Below, piece after piece: positions 8,205 to 16,174 of a stretch of DNA of 48,618 nucleotides (the stretch's first letter is position 1; each line of letters starts with the position of its first letter). A program made the position numbers and the translations under genes. The DNA is from a virus: positions 1 to 48,618 of IMG/VR virus record IMGVR_UViG_3300037507_001713; one strand, given 5' to 3'. The notes below the pieces were generated by a model, which did not search any database, was not told where the DNA came from, and was given only the letters and a program-made list of their open reading frames with translations.

Positions 8205-8492
8205 ATGAAACTAGATTCAAAAACAAAGGCAATGCTTGCATCTTACGGCCGCTCATTTATTGCAGCAGCCGGAGCACTACTTGCCACAGGCAACACAGAT
8301 CCAAAGGGCCTTATTGCAGCAGGTTTGATTGCCGTAATCCCAGTAGCGCTTCGTGCGTTCAACCCAAAGGACCCAGCATTTGGTCTAATCGCCAAGATTG
8401 CTCTTCCAGAGATCACAAAGCAGCTTAACGCTATCTTGGATGACTCAAAGAAAAAGGCAACTAAGAAAGCCTCAAGCCCTAAAAAGAAGTAA
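8205..8492 (+). CDS. Holin-like membrane protein with Lys-rich tail
   Basis: A 95-residue protein. The segments SFIAAAGALLATG and GLIAAGLIAVIPVALRAF form a two-helix hydrophobic hairpin, followed by DPAFGLIAKIALPEI and a Lys-rich C-terminus (KKKATKKASSPKKK). This resembles r1t-type phage holins of actinophages, with a cytoplasmic basic tail. It lies 3 nt after the one-TM/coiled-coil gene, but is separated from the endolysin operon by the divergent promoter. Confidence 0.55.
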   Translation: MKLDSKTKAMLASYGRSFIAAAGALLATGNTDPKGLIAAGLIAVIPVALRAFNPKDPAFGLIAKIALPEITKQLNAILDDSKKKATKKASSPKKK

Positions 8493-8501
8493 ACTTTAGG
8501 T

Positions 8502-9044
8502 ATGCCTTCCTCACATCAAAATTGGCAGTACCTCGGAGCCAGTGGTTACATTGGCGCTTACACCACCACTGGTGGTGGAGGCACGCCTGTTGTACCAAGA
8601 AGTTCTATGGACTTCTTGCGTATGGGTGTGGGAAGAGCACCTCAAGCAGAATACCCAGATGGTTACTTAGGAACAATTCGTTCTCGTCGTGACGATAGAG
8701 GCAAGCCTTACGCAACTTCAGATACAGTCCTCGATTCACTTAAGGCACGCCAAAACCAACGTGGATATCAACGCGGTGTTCACAAAGGTGAGCGAATTGA
8801 TCCGGGTGAGTACATGTGGCCAGACGGATTAAAACCAGATCGCAGACTAAAAGTAGCTGCTAAGGTAAATGAAGAAGATGGAAGTCTTCTTATGTATGTT
8901 CGTAGAAACGCACCTAAACAAGACTTAGCTCCCGCACCACATTTAGTTAATGACGGTAAAGCAAATGTATCAGCTAACGTTCCTGCAGAATTCCACCCTA
9001 GAACAGCTAAGCATTTCCAGCATCTGAAGCCGAGGTTTCAATGA
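8502..9044 (+). CDS. Unknown protein, virion-type
   Basis: A 180-residue protein: Gly/Tyr-rich N-terminus (GASGYIGAYTTTGGGG), then a basic middle with RGYQRGVHKGERIDPGEYMWPDG. No family is recognised. It starts a run of nine or ten closely packed small genes with ATGA or TAATG overlaps, typical of an actinophage virion-associated or accessory operon. Confidence 0.5.
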   Translation: MPSSHQNWQYLGASGYIGAYTTTGGGGTPVVPRSSMDFLRMGVGRAPQAEYPDGYLGTIRSRRDDRGKPYATSDTVLDSLKARQNQRGYQRGVHKGERIDPGEYMWPDGLKPDRRLKVAAKVNEEDGSLLMYVRRNAPKQDLAPAPHLVNDGKANVSANVPAEFHPRTAKHFQHLKPRFQ

Positions 9045-9388
9045 ATCAAGATTCAGTTTATGATCATAGTAAGAATCGTCCCATTCTTTCTGAGGATCCA
9101 CAGATCCGTTACGATTATATGGGGCCATTTGCTGACACACAAGAAGCTTTATTAACAAGAGCTGTACGGTCCGTAACTCTTCCTAAGTCTATGATTCAAG
9201 ATATTGTAAGACCACCCTTGCCACAGGTTCAGTTGTTCCCGCCACGTTTTGGATACAGAACTCGGGCTATTGGAATTATGGACGTCATGGATGTTAATGA
9301 GCAGTTTGAACCTACCAGAACTGATTACTCACAATCACCTACTTCATATCAGGGAACTAGCCGAAACGTATCTGAGTCAGTATGGTAA
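9041..9388 (+). CDS. Unknown 115-aa protein
   Basis: It starts at an ATGA overlap with the previous gene. It has a Pro-rich middle (VRPPLPQVQLFPPRFGYR) and polar ends. No known domain; probably structural or accessory, by context only. Confidence 0.5.
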   Translation: MNQDSVYDHSKNRPILSEDPQIRYDYMGPFADTQEALLTRAVRSVTLPKSMIQDIVRPPLPQVQLFPPRFGYRTRAIGIMDVMDVNEQFEPTRTDYSQSPTSYQGTSRNVSESVW

Positions 9389-9394
9389 CGGATA

Positions 9395-9631
9395 ATGAGC
9401 GATGAGTTTGTAAAAAAATGGAAAGGTGTAAAAAAAGGAGATCCTGAATACACCGGAGTTATGACAAATTCAAGGTATCATTGTAAAGATTGTTTTGTAA
9501 ATTCTGGTTGGTCTCACGGAGAGGATCGAGCTGCAGCAGTAGCTGCTAATCGTTCTCCTAAGCTTTCTGGAATTTGCAGAGATTGCTCTACCCTTAGGTC
9601 TACAGATGGGAAGTGTGGTTGTAATGATTGA
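9395..9631 (+). CDS. Small Cys-rich zinc-binding protein
   Basis: A 78-residue basic protein with HCKDC, CRDC and a final CGC, spaced as one or two zinc knuckles. Its 3' end overlaps the next, also Cys-rich, gene by 8 nt. Function unknown. Confidence 0.6.
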   Translation: MSDEFVKKWKGVKKGDPEYTGVMTNSRYHCKDCFVNSGWSHGEDRAAAVAANRSPKLSGICRDCSTLRSTDGKCGCND

Positions 9632-9794
9632 ACAGTATTCAACTGAAACTATTTATGATGGCAGTGTTGAGTGCCCTAAATGTGGAATCTTTATGACCCC
9701 AGTCGAAGCTATGTACACAGATGGAAAAATGTGCCCTACTTGTAGAAATGCATTGTATGGAAAGCATATGAAAGGAGCCATGAGTGGCCGCTAA
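9624..9794 (+). CDS. Zinc ribbon protein (CPKC/CPTC)
   Basis: A 56-residue protein with CPKC (residues about 17-20) and CPTC (37-40), a classic zinc ribbon. The ATG at 9624 is preferred over the TTG at 9606. It overlaps both neighbouring genes. Role unknown. Confidence 0.6.
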   Translation: MIEQYSTETIYDGSVECPKCGIFMTPVEAMYTDGKMCPTCRNALYGKHMKGAMSGR

Positions 9795-10074
9795 TTCTGG
9801 TGGCAAACCACCTCGTAGAGCAACCCCCTCCGGAGCTCCTAAAGCACGTGTTACTAAAGTTACTACAGTTAAAGCAATTAAACGTCGTTCATTTAAATCG
9901 GTGGAGTCTTGGGACCGCCGTTCCTCAGGAAAATGGCAGGCGGGGCAGTCCAGCACCTTAAATCCTGGATCAACAACCGCCACAGCTAGACGTAGAAATA
10001 GCCCTAAGTATGTAGCCAGAACTAAGAAGGTCATTCGTCCAAGAGTTCGTAAACAACAAAGACCTGACAACTAA
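9784..10074 (+). CDS. Highly basic small protein
   Basis: A 96-residue protein rich in R, K, S and T (KAIKRRSFKSV, RKQQRPDN), probably disordered and nucleic-acid binding. The start is GTG at 9784 with AAAGGAG about 9 nt upstream. No family is recognised. Confidence 0.5.
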   Translation: MAANSGGKPPRRATPSGAPKARVTKVTTVKAIKRRSFKSVESWDRRSSGKWQAGQSSTLNPGSTTATARRRNSPKYVARTKKVIRPRVRKQQRPDN

Positions 10075-10098
10075 TAAAAAAGGGTAGATACTAGGAAT

Positions 10099-10227
10099 AT
10101 GGCTATTAAGACTCCTGACGGCAAGGACGCTAAGTACAAGGTCGTACCTATCAAGGTAAAGACCAAAGCGGACCTTGACAAGGAAAAAGAGTCTAAAAAG
10201 AAAAAGAAAGCGGGTAAGAAGAAATGA
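10099..10227 (+). CDS. 42-aa Lys-rich protein
   Basis: A short ORF, MAIKTPDGKDAKYKVVPIKV, followed by a Lys-rich end (about half Lys). It has an ATGA overlap with the next gene. Its function is unknown; the charge suggests DNA or RNA binding. Confidence 0.5.
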   Translation: MAIKTPDGKDAKYKVVPIKVKTKADLDKEKESKKKKKAGKKK

Positions 10228-10376
10228 AGTTTGTACCTCGTCGTGAGAAAGTACGTAAGGGATTTTCTTCCCCACAAGGGTTTGCCCTTCTAGCTAAGGC
10301 TACTGGAGACAAGAAGGCTGAATCAAAGACTGTAAGAAAAGTTACGCCGCTTTATGACCAAGAAAAGGATAAATAA
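10224..10376 (+). CDS. 50-aa basic protein
   Basis: A short ORF starting MKFVPRREKVRKGFSSPQGF and ending LYDQEKDK. It overlaps both neighbours by stop/start sharing (ATGA and TAATG), which supports a real coupled gene. Function unknown. Confidence 0.5.
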   Translation: MKFVPRREKVRKGFSSPQGFALLAKATGDKKAESKTVRKVTPLYDQEKDK

Positions 10377-10663
10377 TGGCAACTAACCAATCACGTTCAC
10401 TTAACACCTCTATGGTAGAGGGAGCAACTGATGGGAAGTATCGCAAGGTACGTCCAAATACAACTGTTGTCGATCCTTCAACTGGCGATGACATTATGCG
10501 AGCAAACCGCAGTGGTCTAAACCCATACATGAACTATGACTTTATTGAGCAAGAGGCAAATGTAAAGGTTAATCCACTATCTAATACTGCATCTTCTGCT
10601 GCTCGTCGTTCTTCAATGTCTGTTGCAGATACTGAGAACAATCAAATGGGCGCTAACTATTAA
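10376..10663 (+). CDS. Unknown 95-aa protein, likely abundant
   Basis: A polar protein (N, S, T and A rich) with no known domain. Codon use is biased as in the capsid genes, which suggests high expression and possibly a virion component. Its start overlaps the previous stop (TAATG). Confidence 0.5.
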   Translation: MATNQSRSLNTSMVEGATDGKYRKVRPNTTVVDPSTGDDIMRANRSGLNPYMNYDFIEQEANVKVNPLSNTASSAARRSSMSVADTENNQMGANY

Positions 10664-10665
10664 AA

Positions 10666-10923
10666 ATGCCTAATGATAAGTGGGAAAAAGTAAAGGACAA
10701 CGTACGGAAAATTTCCGACACCGTTGGCCTTACTGAGCCCAACTCTCATTGGATTCCTATTCCAGGAAAAGCTTATGATGAGATGCACCCTGCCATTCGT
10801 TCACAACGTAGCGGAGATCGTGCAGAACATTTGAAGCAGTTTAATTTAAGTGGTCCATCCAACGTTGTATCTATTAACGTTGCTAGAGAGAATAGACGTA
10901 TTAAAGAATCAAAAGGTGAATAA
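10666..10923 (+). CDS. Unknown 85-aa protein
   Basis: A charged small protein (WEKVKDNVRKISDTVGL; ARENRRIKESKGE). It lies 2 nt after one gene and directly before the next. No family is recognised. Confidence 0.5.
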   Translation: MPNDKWEKVKDNVRKISDTVGLTEPNSHWIPIPGKAYDEMHPAIRSQRSGDRAEHLKQFNLSGPSNVVSINVARENRRIKESKGE

Positions 10924-12012
10924 ATGGCACGCAGACGAGCCAGTTCTGGCCCTAAATTAGATGCCACTGATTTTGAGGCATTAAGTTCTACTGACGTACC
11001 TACGCCTAATAAACGCCCTGCTTCAAAAAATATTACAGACCCTGACGCAGACTCTTACTTACGCAACCCAATGCTTAAAAAAACAAGTAGGTTGTCTTGC
11101 GAAGCTGACCTGACCGGACATGACGCTACTCATTTTTTTACTCCACAAGGTGGGGACGAAGTCGCTCTTTGTAAAAATCATTTAGATACTGCCGTAACTA
11201 AGGGCATACTTATGAACAAAACAATTAAACAGCGACCTATAACAAGAGATGATGTAGAGCCTCATGCACTAAAGCGACGTTTAGAAATGTTTGAACAACG
11301 CCGTGTAGCAGAAGAAGGTTTAAGAGCACGCGGATTAACGGGAGAAGACGCACTTAGCGGTAGAAAAAAGATTCAGGTAGGTGGTGGAAGAGCCCCTCAC
11401 AGAGACCCAGAAGCTGCTCCCCCTTCTTCTGGAAAAGAACTAGCTACTTCTGCACGACAAGGGGTACACCCTGCAGAAGAACTATTGTCTGCTGTAGAGG
11501 AAAGTGGTGGGCACAATGTCAATGTTCTTAGAGATCTTAATATCCTTAATGCTGAGAAAAACAAAATAGAACAACCACATATGTATGATCAAAGTGGAAA
11601 TAGAATTTATGAATTAAGTAATAAAGGCAGAACTAAGCCGATTCCCGCACCTAGTGAAAAAACTTTTGAAGAAATTAGGGCAGAAAACCACGCTAAAAGA
11701 AGCGAGGCGGCTAAAAAGGCAAAGAACACCGGTAGATTTAGGCCGGGAAGCAATGTCAATCCTGGAAGGGGTGGCGTACCTATCGTGCCTAACACAGGTC
11801 CTAAAGAAGACACAGACGTCTTAGGAAAAGCTTTTGAAAAGAAACAATCTTTGGACGATGTCAGAGCCACTGCCGGTATAGAGTCTTCTACAGAGGCTGA
11901 AAGATTACGTCACATTGAACGTTTAAAAACAGACCCTGCTTATCGTAAACAGGCAGAAATAGAAGCAAGGAAAGCGGCAAAGAACAAGTCGGCACCACCT
12001 TTTACAACATAG
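10924..12012 (+). CDS. Unknown 362-aa basic, largely disordered protein
   Basis: It is rich in K, R, E, P and A with long low-complexity stretches. A short ordered part has CEADLTGHDATHFF and then CKNHLDTAV, a possible zinc site of the CxnH...CxxH type. The C-terminal part is Lys/Ala/Glu helical. It resembles the large disordered proteins at 33.8-36.8 kb in style. Function unknown. Confidence 0.5.
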   Translation: MARRRASSGPKLDATDFEALSSTDVPTPNKRPASKNITDPDADSYLRNPMLKKTSRLSCEADLTGHDATHFFTPQGGDEVALCKNHLDTAVTKGILMNKTIKQRPITRDDVEPHALKRRLEMFEQRRVAEEGLRARGLTGEDALSGRKKIQVGGGRAPHRDPEAAPPSSGKELATSARQGVHPAEELLSAVEESGGHNVNVLRDLNILNAEKNKIEQPHMYDQSGNRIYELSNKGRTKPIPAPSEKTFEEIRAENHAKRSEAAKKAKNTGRFRPGSNVNPGRGGVPIVPNTGPKEDTDVLGKAFEKKQSLDDVRATAGIESSTEAERLRHIERLKTDPAYRKQAEIEARKAAKNKSAPPFTT

Positions 12013-12045
12013 TATACTAATACGACTACAAACTCGGAGGAAAAT

Positions 12046-12627
12046 ATGAGCATCCCTATCCTGGGCCAAGGCGGTAAACCCGCTGATGAAGGAACTTACA
12101 CAGAGATCAAAGATGACGGCCCTAAAATCAGGCTGCTCTATTGCTATAACTGTAAGACCATAGAAGAGATTCCTGACTATGAAGGTAATCCAGATGATGA
12201 CGTGGTACTTCAGGTATTAATTGACCGCCACGAATCTGCGGGTATCCCTCACACAGGGTTCTTAGCAAAAATAGGTGCCAAGACTTACTCTCGTCCTGAG
12301 GTAAGGAAACAGGTTATCGAAAACCTGCGTAACCGCGTTGGTGGTGGACTTGCTGATATTGACCCTGAGTATTACACTACTAAAGCTACATTTTACGATG
12401 ATGCTATGAAGTGCTATAGTGAGCACCTCAGACCAAAAGAAGGCTGTGGAGATTGGCGAGCAAAGAACAAGCGGCTCGTACCAAAGAACACTGCTGAACT
12501 TCGTAAAGAAGCAGGTTTGATGTCCGCTGCTAAGTCAGCAGGCACCAACGTGTATCTTTGTGATTTTTGTCCTGTTAAAACTTTCGTAGCAACCCAGCAG
12601 CGCAAGGCCGCTGGAATGTATAACTAA
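12046..12627 (+). CDS. Cys-rich zinc-binding protein of unknown function
   Basis: A 193-residue protein. CYNC near residue 34, later CYSEH and GCGDW, and a C-terminal CDFC indicate one or two metal sites. The ATG follows a strong CGGAGG Shine-Dalgarno after a 33-nt gap. ATAGTATACTAATAC in that gap could be part of a promoter. I do not recognise the function. Confidence 0.55.
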   Translation: MSIPILGQGGKPADEGTYTEIKDDGPKIRLLYCYNCKTIEEIPDYEGNPDDDVVLQVLIDRHESAGIPHTGFLAKIGAKTYSRPEVRKQVIENLRNRVGGGLADIDPEYYTTKATFYDDAMKCYSEHLRPKEGCGDWRAKNKRLVPKNTAELRKEAGLMSAAKSAGTNVYLCDFCPVKTFVATQQRKAAGMYN

Positions 12628-12637
12628 GGAGAACTAA

Positions 12638-12955
12638 ATGTCCGAAGACCGCCCAGTAAACGCAGCAATTGAAGATTCAGCAGAAGAACTTTTAGAAACA
12701 CTTAACCCTGAGCCAGAAGTAACAGACAATCCTCCAAAGATTGCAACCGGCTTTGCAGTGTTGATTGATGTGAATGGTCACGTATTTGTAGAGCGCGACC
12801 GCACACTATTCTCTATGCCAATTGAGCGAGAGATTAGCTTGCTAGAGGTACGCCGCTATGCACAGGAGATCATCGCAGATCTTCAGGCACAGGCAGCAGC
12901 CGAGTACACAGTTGCTCGTATTGAGGCTCTAGAACTACAAAAGAAAAAGAAGTAA
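12638..12955 (+). CDS. Unknown acidic 105-aa protein
   Basis: An acidic N-terminus (SAEELLETLNPEPEV), then a small beta-rich part (GFAVLIDVNGHVFVERDR) and a C-terminal helix ending in a Lys run. It has uniform codon use and a strong AAGGAG Shine-Dalgarno, and it is followed by a strong terminator. It is probably abundant; role unknown. Confidence 0.5.
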   Translation: MSEDRPVNAAIEDSAEELLETLNPEPEVTDNPPKIATGFAVLIDVNGHVFVERDRTLFSMPIEREISLLEVRRYAQEIIADLQAQAAAEYTVARIEALELQKKKK

Positions 12956-12969
12956 TCCCTAATTTAAGT

Positions 12970-13005
12970 AATAGGCAGGCCTTTAGGGGCCTGCCTATTG
13001 TTTTG
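12970..13005 (+). terminator. Intrinsic terminator
   Basis: AATAGGCAGGCC pairs with GGCCTGCCTATT around a 6-nt loop and is followed by GTTTTGTT. It ends the 8.0-13.0 kb operon. Confidence 0.9.
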
Positions 13006-13023
13006 TTATGAAAGAATAGGTCT

Positions 13024-13899
13024 ATGACCTTTGCAACTTCCTACTTCAGTAGGCCCTCAACCCAGCTTGATCCAAAGCTGTTTGACAACGAAGGTCTAAA
13101 GCCTTGGGTACGCACTGGCGTACTATCAATGCTCTTTGAGTATTTGGCAACACACTTTGTAGCCCCTCACACCTGGACCAGAGCTTGGTTAGCTGGATCT
13201 GGTGTTTCTTATCAGTGGGAAGCTGCACGGGAGCCGGGAGATTTAGATTGTTTAGTTGGAATTAACTATGTTCTTTTTAGACAGAACAACAACGAGTACC
13301 TAAGTTTTTCAGATCAAGAGATTGCATCACTAATAAACGAGGGATTTAATAAAGAACTTATGCCAAAAACCCGTAACTGGGAAGGCTATGAATTAACTTA
13401 TTATGTTAACGCACAGTCAGACATAAGAGATATCAACCCATACGCAGCATATGATTTAGTTGCAGATACCTGGACAGTTGAGCCAGATAAAAACCCAGAG
13501 CCTCCTTACAGTCGTGCGTGGGAACAAAAAGCGAACAGAGACCATGAAGTTGCTAAAGAATTACTGAATAGGCATTCGTCTGCTTTAGAAGAGGTTCGTA
13601 GGGCATCAAACCCTGCTCATAGATTAAACGCAGAGCGTAAATTAAAGCTTGCTGTTGAACAAGTATCAGATTTTTATGATGACATCCATGCCGGAAGAAA
13701 GATTGCATTTAGCAAAATAGGTGCGGGTTACTCAGACTTCAATAATTATAGGTGGCAAGCAGGAAAGCGATTTGGCCACGTACAGGCATTAAGAGCAATC
13801 AAAGATGCAAAAACAGAGTCAGATAAGCAGCAACAACTTCAGACTTATGGAATAGAGTTACCAGATACCGATACACTGATAAGGAGAATCCATGGCTAA
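13024..13899 (+). CDS. Nucleotidyltransferase-fold protein
   Basis: A 291-residue protein. AWLAGSGVSYQWEAA followed by GDLDCLVGI matches the nucleotidyltransferase core (hG[G/S], then a spacer, then DhD). The rest is helical and charged. Such proteins transfer nucleotides to proteins, RNA or small molecules. The substrate cannot be told, and no toxin/antitoxin partner is adjacent. It begins a new operon after the terminator and overlaps the next gene by 8 nt. Confidence 0.45.
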   Translation: MTFATSYFSRPSTQLDPKLFDNEGLKPWVRTGVLSMLFEYLATHFVAPHTWTRAWLAGSGVSYQWEAAREPGDLDCLVGINYVLFRQNNNEYLSFSDQEIASLINEGFNKELMPKTRNWEGYELTYYVNAQSDIRDINPYAAYDLVADTWTVEPDKNPEPPYSRAWEQKANRDHEVAKELLNRHSSALEEVRRASNPAHRLNAERKLKLAVEQVSDFYDDIHAGRKIAFSKIGAGYSDFNNYRWQAGKRFGHVQALRAIKDAKTESDKQQQLQTYGIELPDTDTLIRRIHG

Positions 13900-14152
13900 G
13901 TCACCAGCATGGCAACGTAAAGAGGGTAAAAACCCTGAAGGTGGACTAAACGCTAAAGGGCGTGCATCTGCTAAAGCACAGGGACATAACTTAAAGCCTC
14001 CTGTATCAGCAGAGCAAGCAAAGAAGTCTAAGAAATCTGCCGCACGTCGCAAGTCTTTCTGTGCACGCATGGGTGGTATGCCCGGCCCTATGAAAGATAA
14101 GAATGGTAAACCAACTCGCAAGGCACTAGCACTTAGAAAGTGGGATTGTTAG
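13892..14152 (+). CDS. DUF6321-like small basic protein
   Basis: An 86-residue protein: SPAWQRKEGKNPEGGLNAKG, then RRKSFCARMGGMPGPMKD, ending ALRKWDC. This pattern is widespread in aquatic phages (DUF6321-like) with unknown function. The two cysteines and basic charge suggest nucleic-acid contact. It overlaps the nucleotidyltransferase gene by 8 nt. Confidence 0.7.
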   Translation: MAKSPAWQRKEGKNPEGGLNAKGRASAKAQGHNLKPPVSAEQAKKSKKSAARRKSFCARMGGMPGPMKDKNGKPTRKALALRKWDC

Positions 14153-14160
14153 AGAATTAA

Positions 14161-14625
14161 ATGGCCACAGCATTCGTAGCATTAGACGGAGTACTAAGAA
14201 CAGAAGTAGGCGATCCCATAGCGGAAGGCGTCAAGCTTTTTCGTATTCTTGCACAACATTACCGGGTCATTATTGCCTCGGATCACAGCCCTAAGCAAAC
14301 AGATCACTGGCTTCGTACTAACCTGATAGTAGGGTATGGAGATATCTATGATGATAGATACTTCTTTGAAGGCCAGGACTTGCGAGCTCGGCAGCTAGCT
14401 ATAGCTCAAGCTCAAGGTCGAGTCGACCTATTCGTAGATCCAGACGCCGATAGGTGTGCTTACGCTTTGTCTAAAGGCGTACCAACTATGCTCTTTGCTT
14501 CCCCTAAATTTGTTAGACGCTCCCGAGAAGTACGTCCATGGCAGGACCTTAAAGAGGAGATTGAGAACCAACGTGCAGCTCTTCTGGCGGCTGAACTTGG
14601 CAGCAACATTAAGAGATTTGAATGA
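14161..14625 (+). CDS. HAD-like protein lacking the nucleophilic Asp
   Basis: A 154-residue protein with HAD-superfamily features: motif I region FVALDGVLRT, motif II-like IIASDHS, motif IV-like LFVDPDADRCAYALSKG. In HAD enzymes motif I is DxDG with the first Asp as nucleophile; here the first position is Ala (ALDG). It is therefore probably catalytically dead or non-hydrolytic. It overlaps the next gene by 4 nt (ATGA). Confidence 0.55.
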   Translation: MATAFVALDGVLRTEVGDPIAEGVKLFRILAQHYRVIIASDHSPKQTDHWLRTNLIVGYGDIYDDRYFFEGQDLRARQLAIAQAQGRVDLFVDPDADRCAYALSKGVPTMLFASPKFVRRSREVRPWQDLKEEIENQRAALLAAELGSNIKRFE

Positions 14626-16136
14626 ACATAGTTTTCATGGGCGGGGAAGTACCGTCTCACAGATTATTGTTAATTGATGCCGGTGTAAAGCACATATCTC
14701 TGAGCTACTGGGGCCTAGCTAAACGAGGCCTACCTAAGACTAAGAACTATCTATTATCAGAGAAGTATCCAGATGATATCAAGATATATCTTGATGGCGG
14801 CGGCCGGCACGCAGATGCAGCTGGGCTAAGCACCCGCGAGCTGCAGGATTACGCCGCATCCTTTGAGGACTTCATTGCAAATAACTATGATCATATTGCC
14901 GGGGTAATTGAGTTTGACTCACAAGTTCTAGGATCCGAATGGATCTCAGAACAACGCAAGACTTTGGGGTTTGAATTACAAGAAAAATACTGGCCAGTAT
15001 GGAAACCAGAAATGGGGCATGCTGCCCTGTTTGCACTGTCTGAACAATGGGAGAACGTTGCTCTACTAGGAGAGACCATAGATAGCGATACAACCTTAGC
15101 AGGGCGCACACGGGCCCTCAAGGCCCAGTTGGGCACCAACTTCCACGGTCTGGGTTGTGCCAAACCTGATAACTTGCGTCAAGTTCCTTTGGAGACTGCG
15201 AGCACTTTATCGTGGCTATCTCCCATGATGCGTGGTGAGACAATAGTTTGGGATACGACTAGACTAGTCCGGTATCAAAAGAAGCAAAAAGACCAGGCCC
15301 GCCCCCGTTATAAAAATGTTATAAATAAAGCAGGTTTAGACTTTGATAAGATTCTCAATGATGATAGCAATGAGGTAACTCGCCTCGCCATATGGTCCTA
15401 CTTAGAGCTGGAGAAGTCCTTGGATAAAAAGAAACCACCACACTTAACTCTCATAGATAACGAGAAGTTATCTGATAACAGTGTGCACACAGATGATCCC
15501 GGTTCTGCGGAAACTATGGGTATAGACCCTGATAATAGTGGTCTTGAGGTGCGGAAAGATTCTGCAGTAGAAGTACCTAAAATTGTAGTAAGAGATGCGT
15601 CAGAAACGCGTACTTTGCCAGTATTTGCGGTAAATACAAGAACAGTTTTGGATAAAGACAGTGATGGAAGAGACCTGATAAGAGACGTTCCAGTCATAGA
15701 AACTACACACTCTTCATTACGTCAATGTAATACATGTTTTGTTGCTGCCAACTGCCCGGCTTTTAAGCCAGATAATACTTGTGCGTTTAATTTACCGGTA
15801 GAGGTAAAGACTAAAGACCAACTTAAGGGTTTGTTAAATGCCATTATTGAAATGCAGGGCGCCCGGGTCGCTTTTGCCAGATATGCTGAAGAACTCAACG
15901 GCGGTTACCCAGATCCAAACACAGGACAAGAGATTGACCGACTATTTAAGATTGTTAAGAGTTTGAAAGAATTAGAGGAGAACAAAGAATTTGTCAGAAT
16001 GACCGTAGAACGGCAAACTTCAGGAGGTGTACTGTCAGCCTTGTTTGGTGATAAAGCTAACACCCTGAAGGAGATACCAAACGGCGGGATTTCTGAAGAA
16101 GAAACCACTAGAATAATCTCCGAGCATATAGACTAA
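14622..16136 (+). CDS. TGT/DpdA-like domain fused to Cys-rich C-terminal domain
   Basis: A 504-residue protein. Residues about 1-240 follow the order of the tRNA-guanine/DNA deazaguanine transglycosylase TIM barrel: IYLDGGG (56-61), VIEFDS, ENVALLG, NFHGLG (173-178), then ETASTLSWLS where TGT/DpdA usually have a nucleophilic Asp (SvDSxsW). The expected catalytic Asp is missing, so activity is uncertain. After an acidic linker comes CNTCFVAANCPAFKPDNTC, probably a metal site, and a helical end (MQGARVAF, EIDRLFKIVKSL). Family assignment is by motif order only. Confidence 0.4.
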   Translation: MNIVFMGGEVPSHRLLLIDAGVKHISLSYWGLAKRGLPKTKNYLLSEKYPDDIKIYLDGGGRHADAAGLSTRELQDYAASFEDFIANNYDHIAGVIEFDSQVLGSEWISEQRKTLGFELQEKYWPVWKPEMGHAALFALSEQWENVALLGETIDSDTTLAGRTRALKAQLGTNFHGLGCAKPDNLRQVPLETASTLSWLSPMMRGETIVWDTTRLVRYQKKQKDQARPRYKNVINKAGLDFDKILNDDSNEVTRLAIWSYLELEKSLDKKKPPHLTLIDNEKLSDNSVHTDDPGSAETMGIDPDNSGLEVRKDSAVEVPKIVVRDASETRTLPVFAVNTRTVLDKDSDGRDLIRDVPVIETTHSSLRQCNTCFVAANCPAFKPDNTCAFNLPVEVKTKDQLKGLLNAIIEMQGARVAFARYAEELNGGYPDPNTGQEIDRLFKIVKSLKELEENKEFVRMTVERQTSGGVLSALFGDKANTLKEIPNGGISEEETTRIISEHID

Positions 16137-16174
16137 TTATGTAACACACCCACATTCTAGAGAAGGGCATTACT

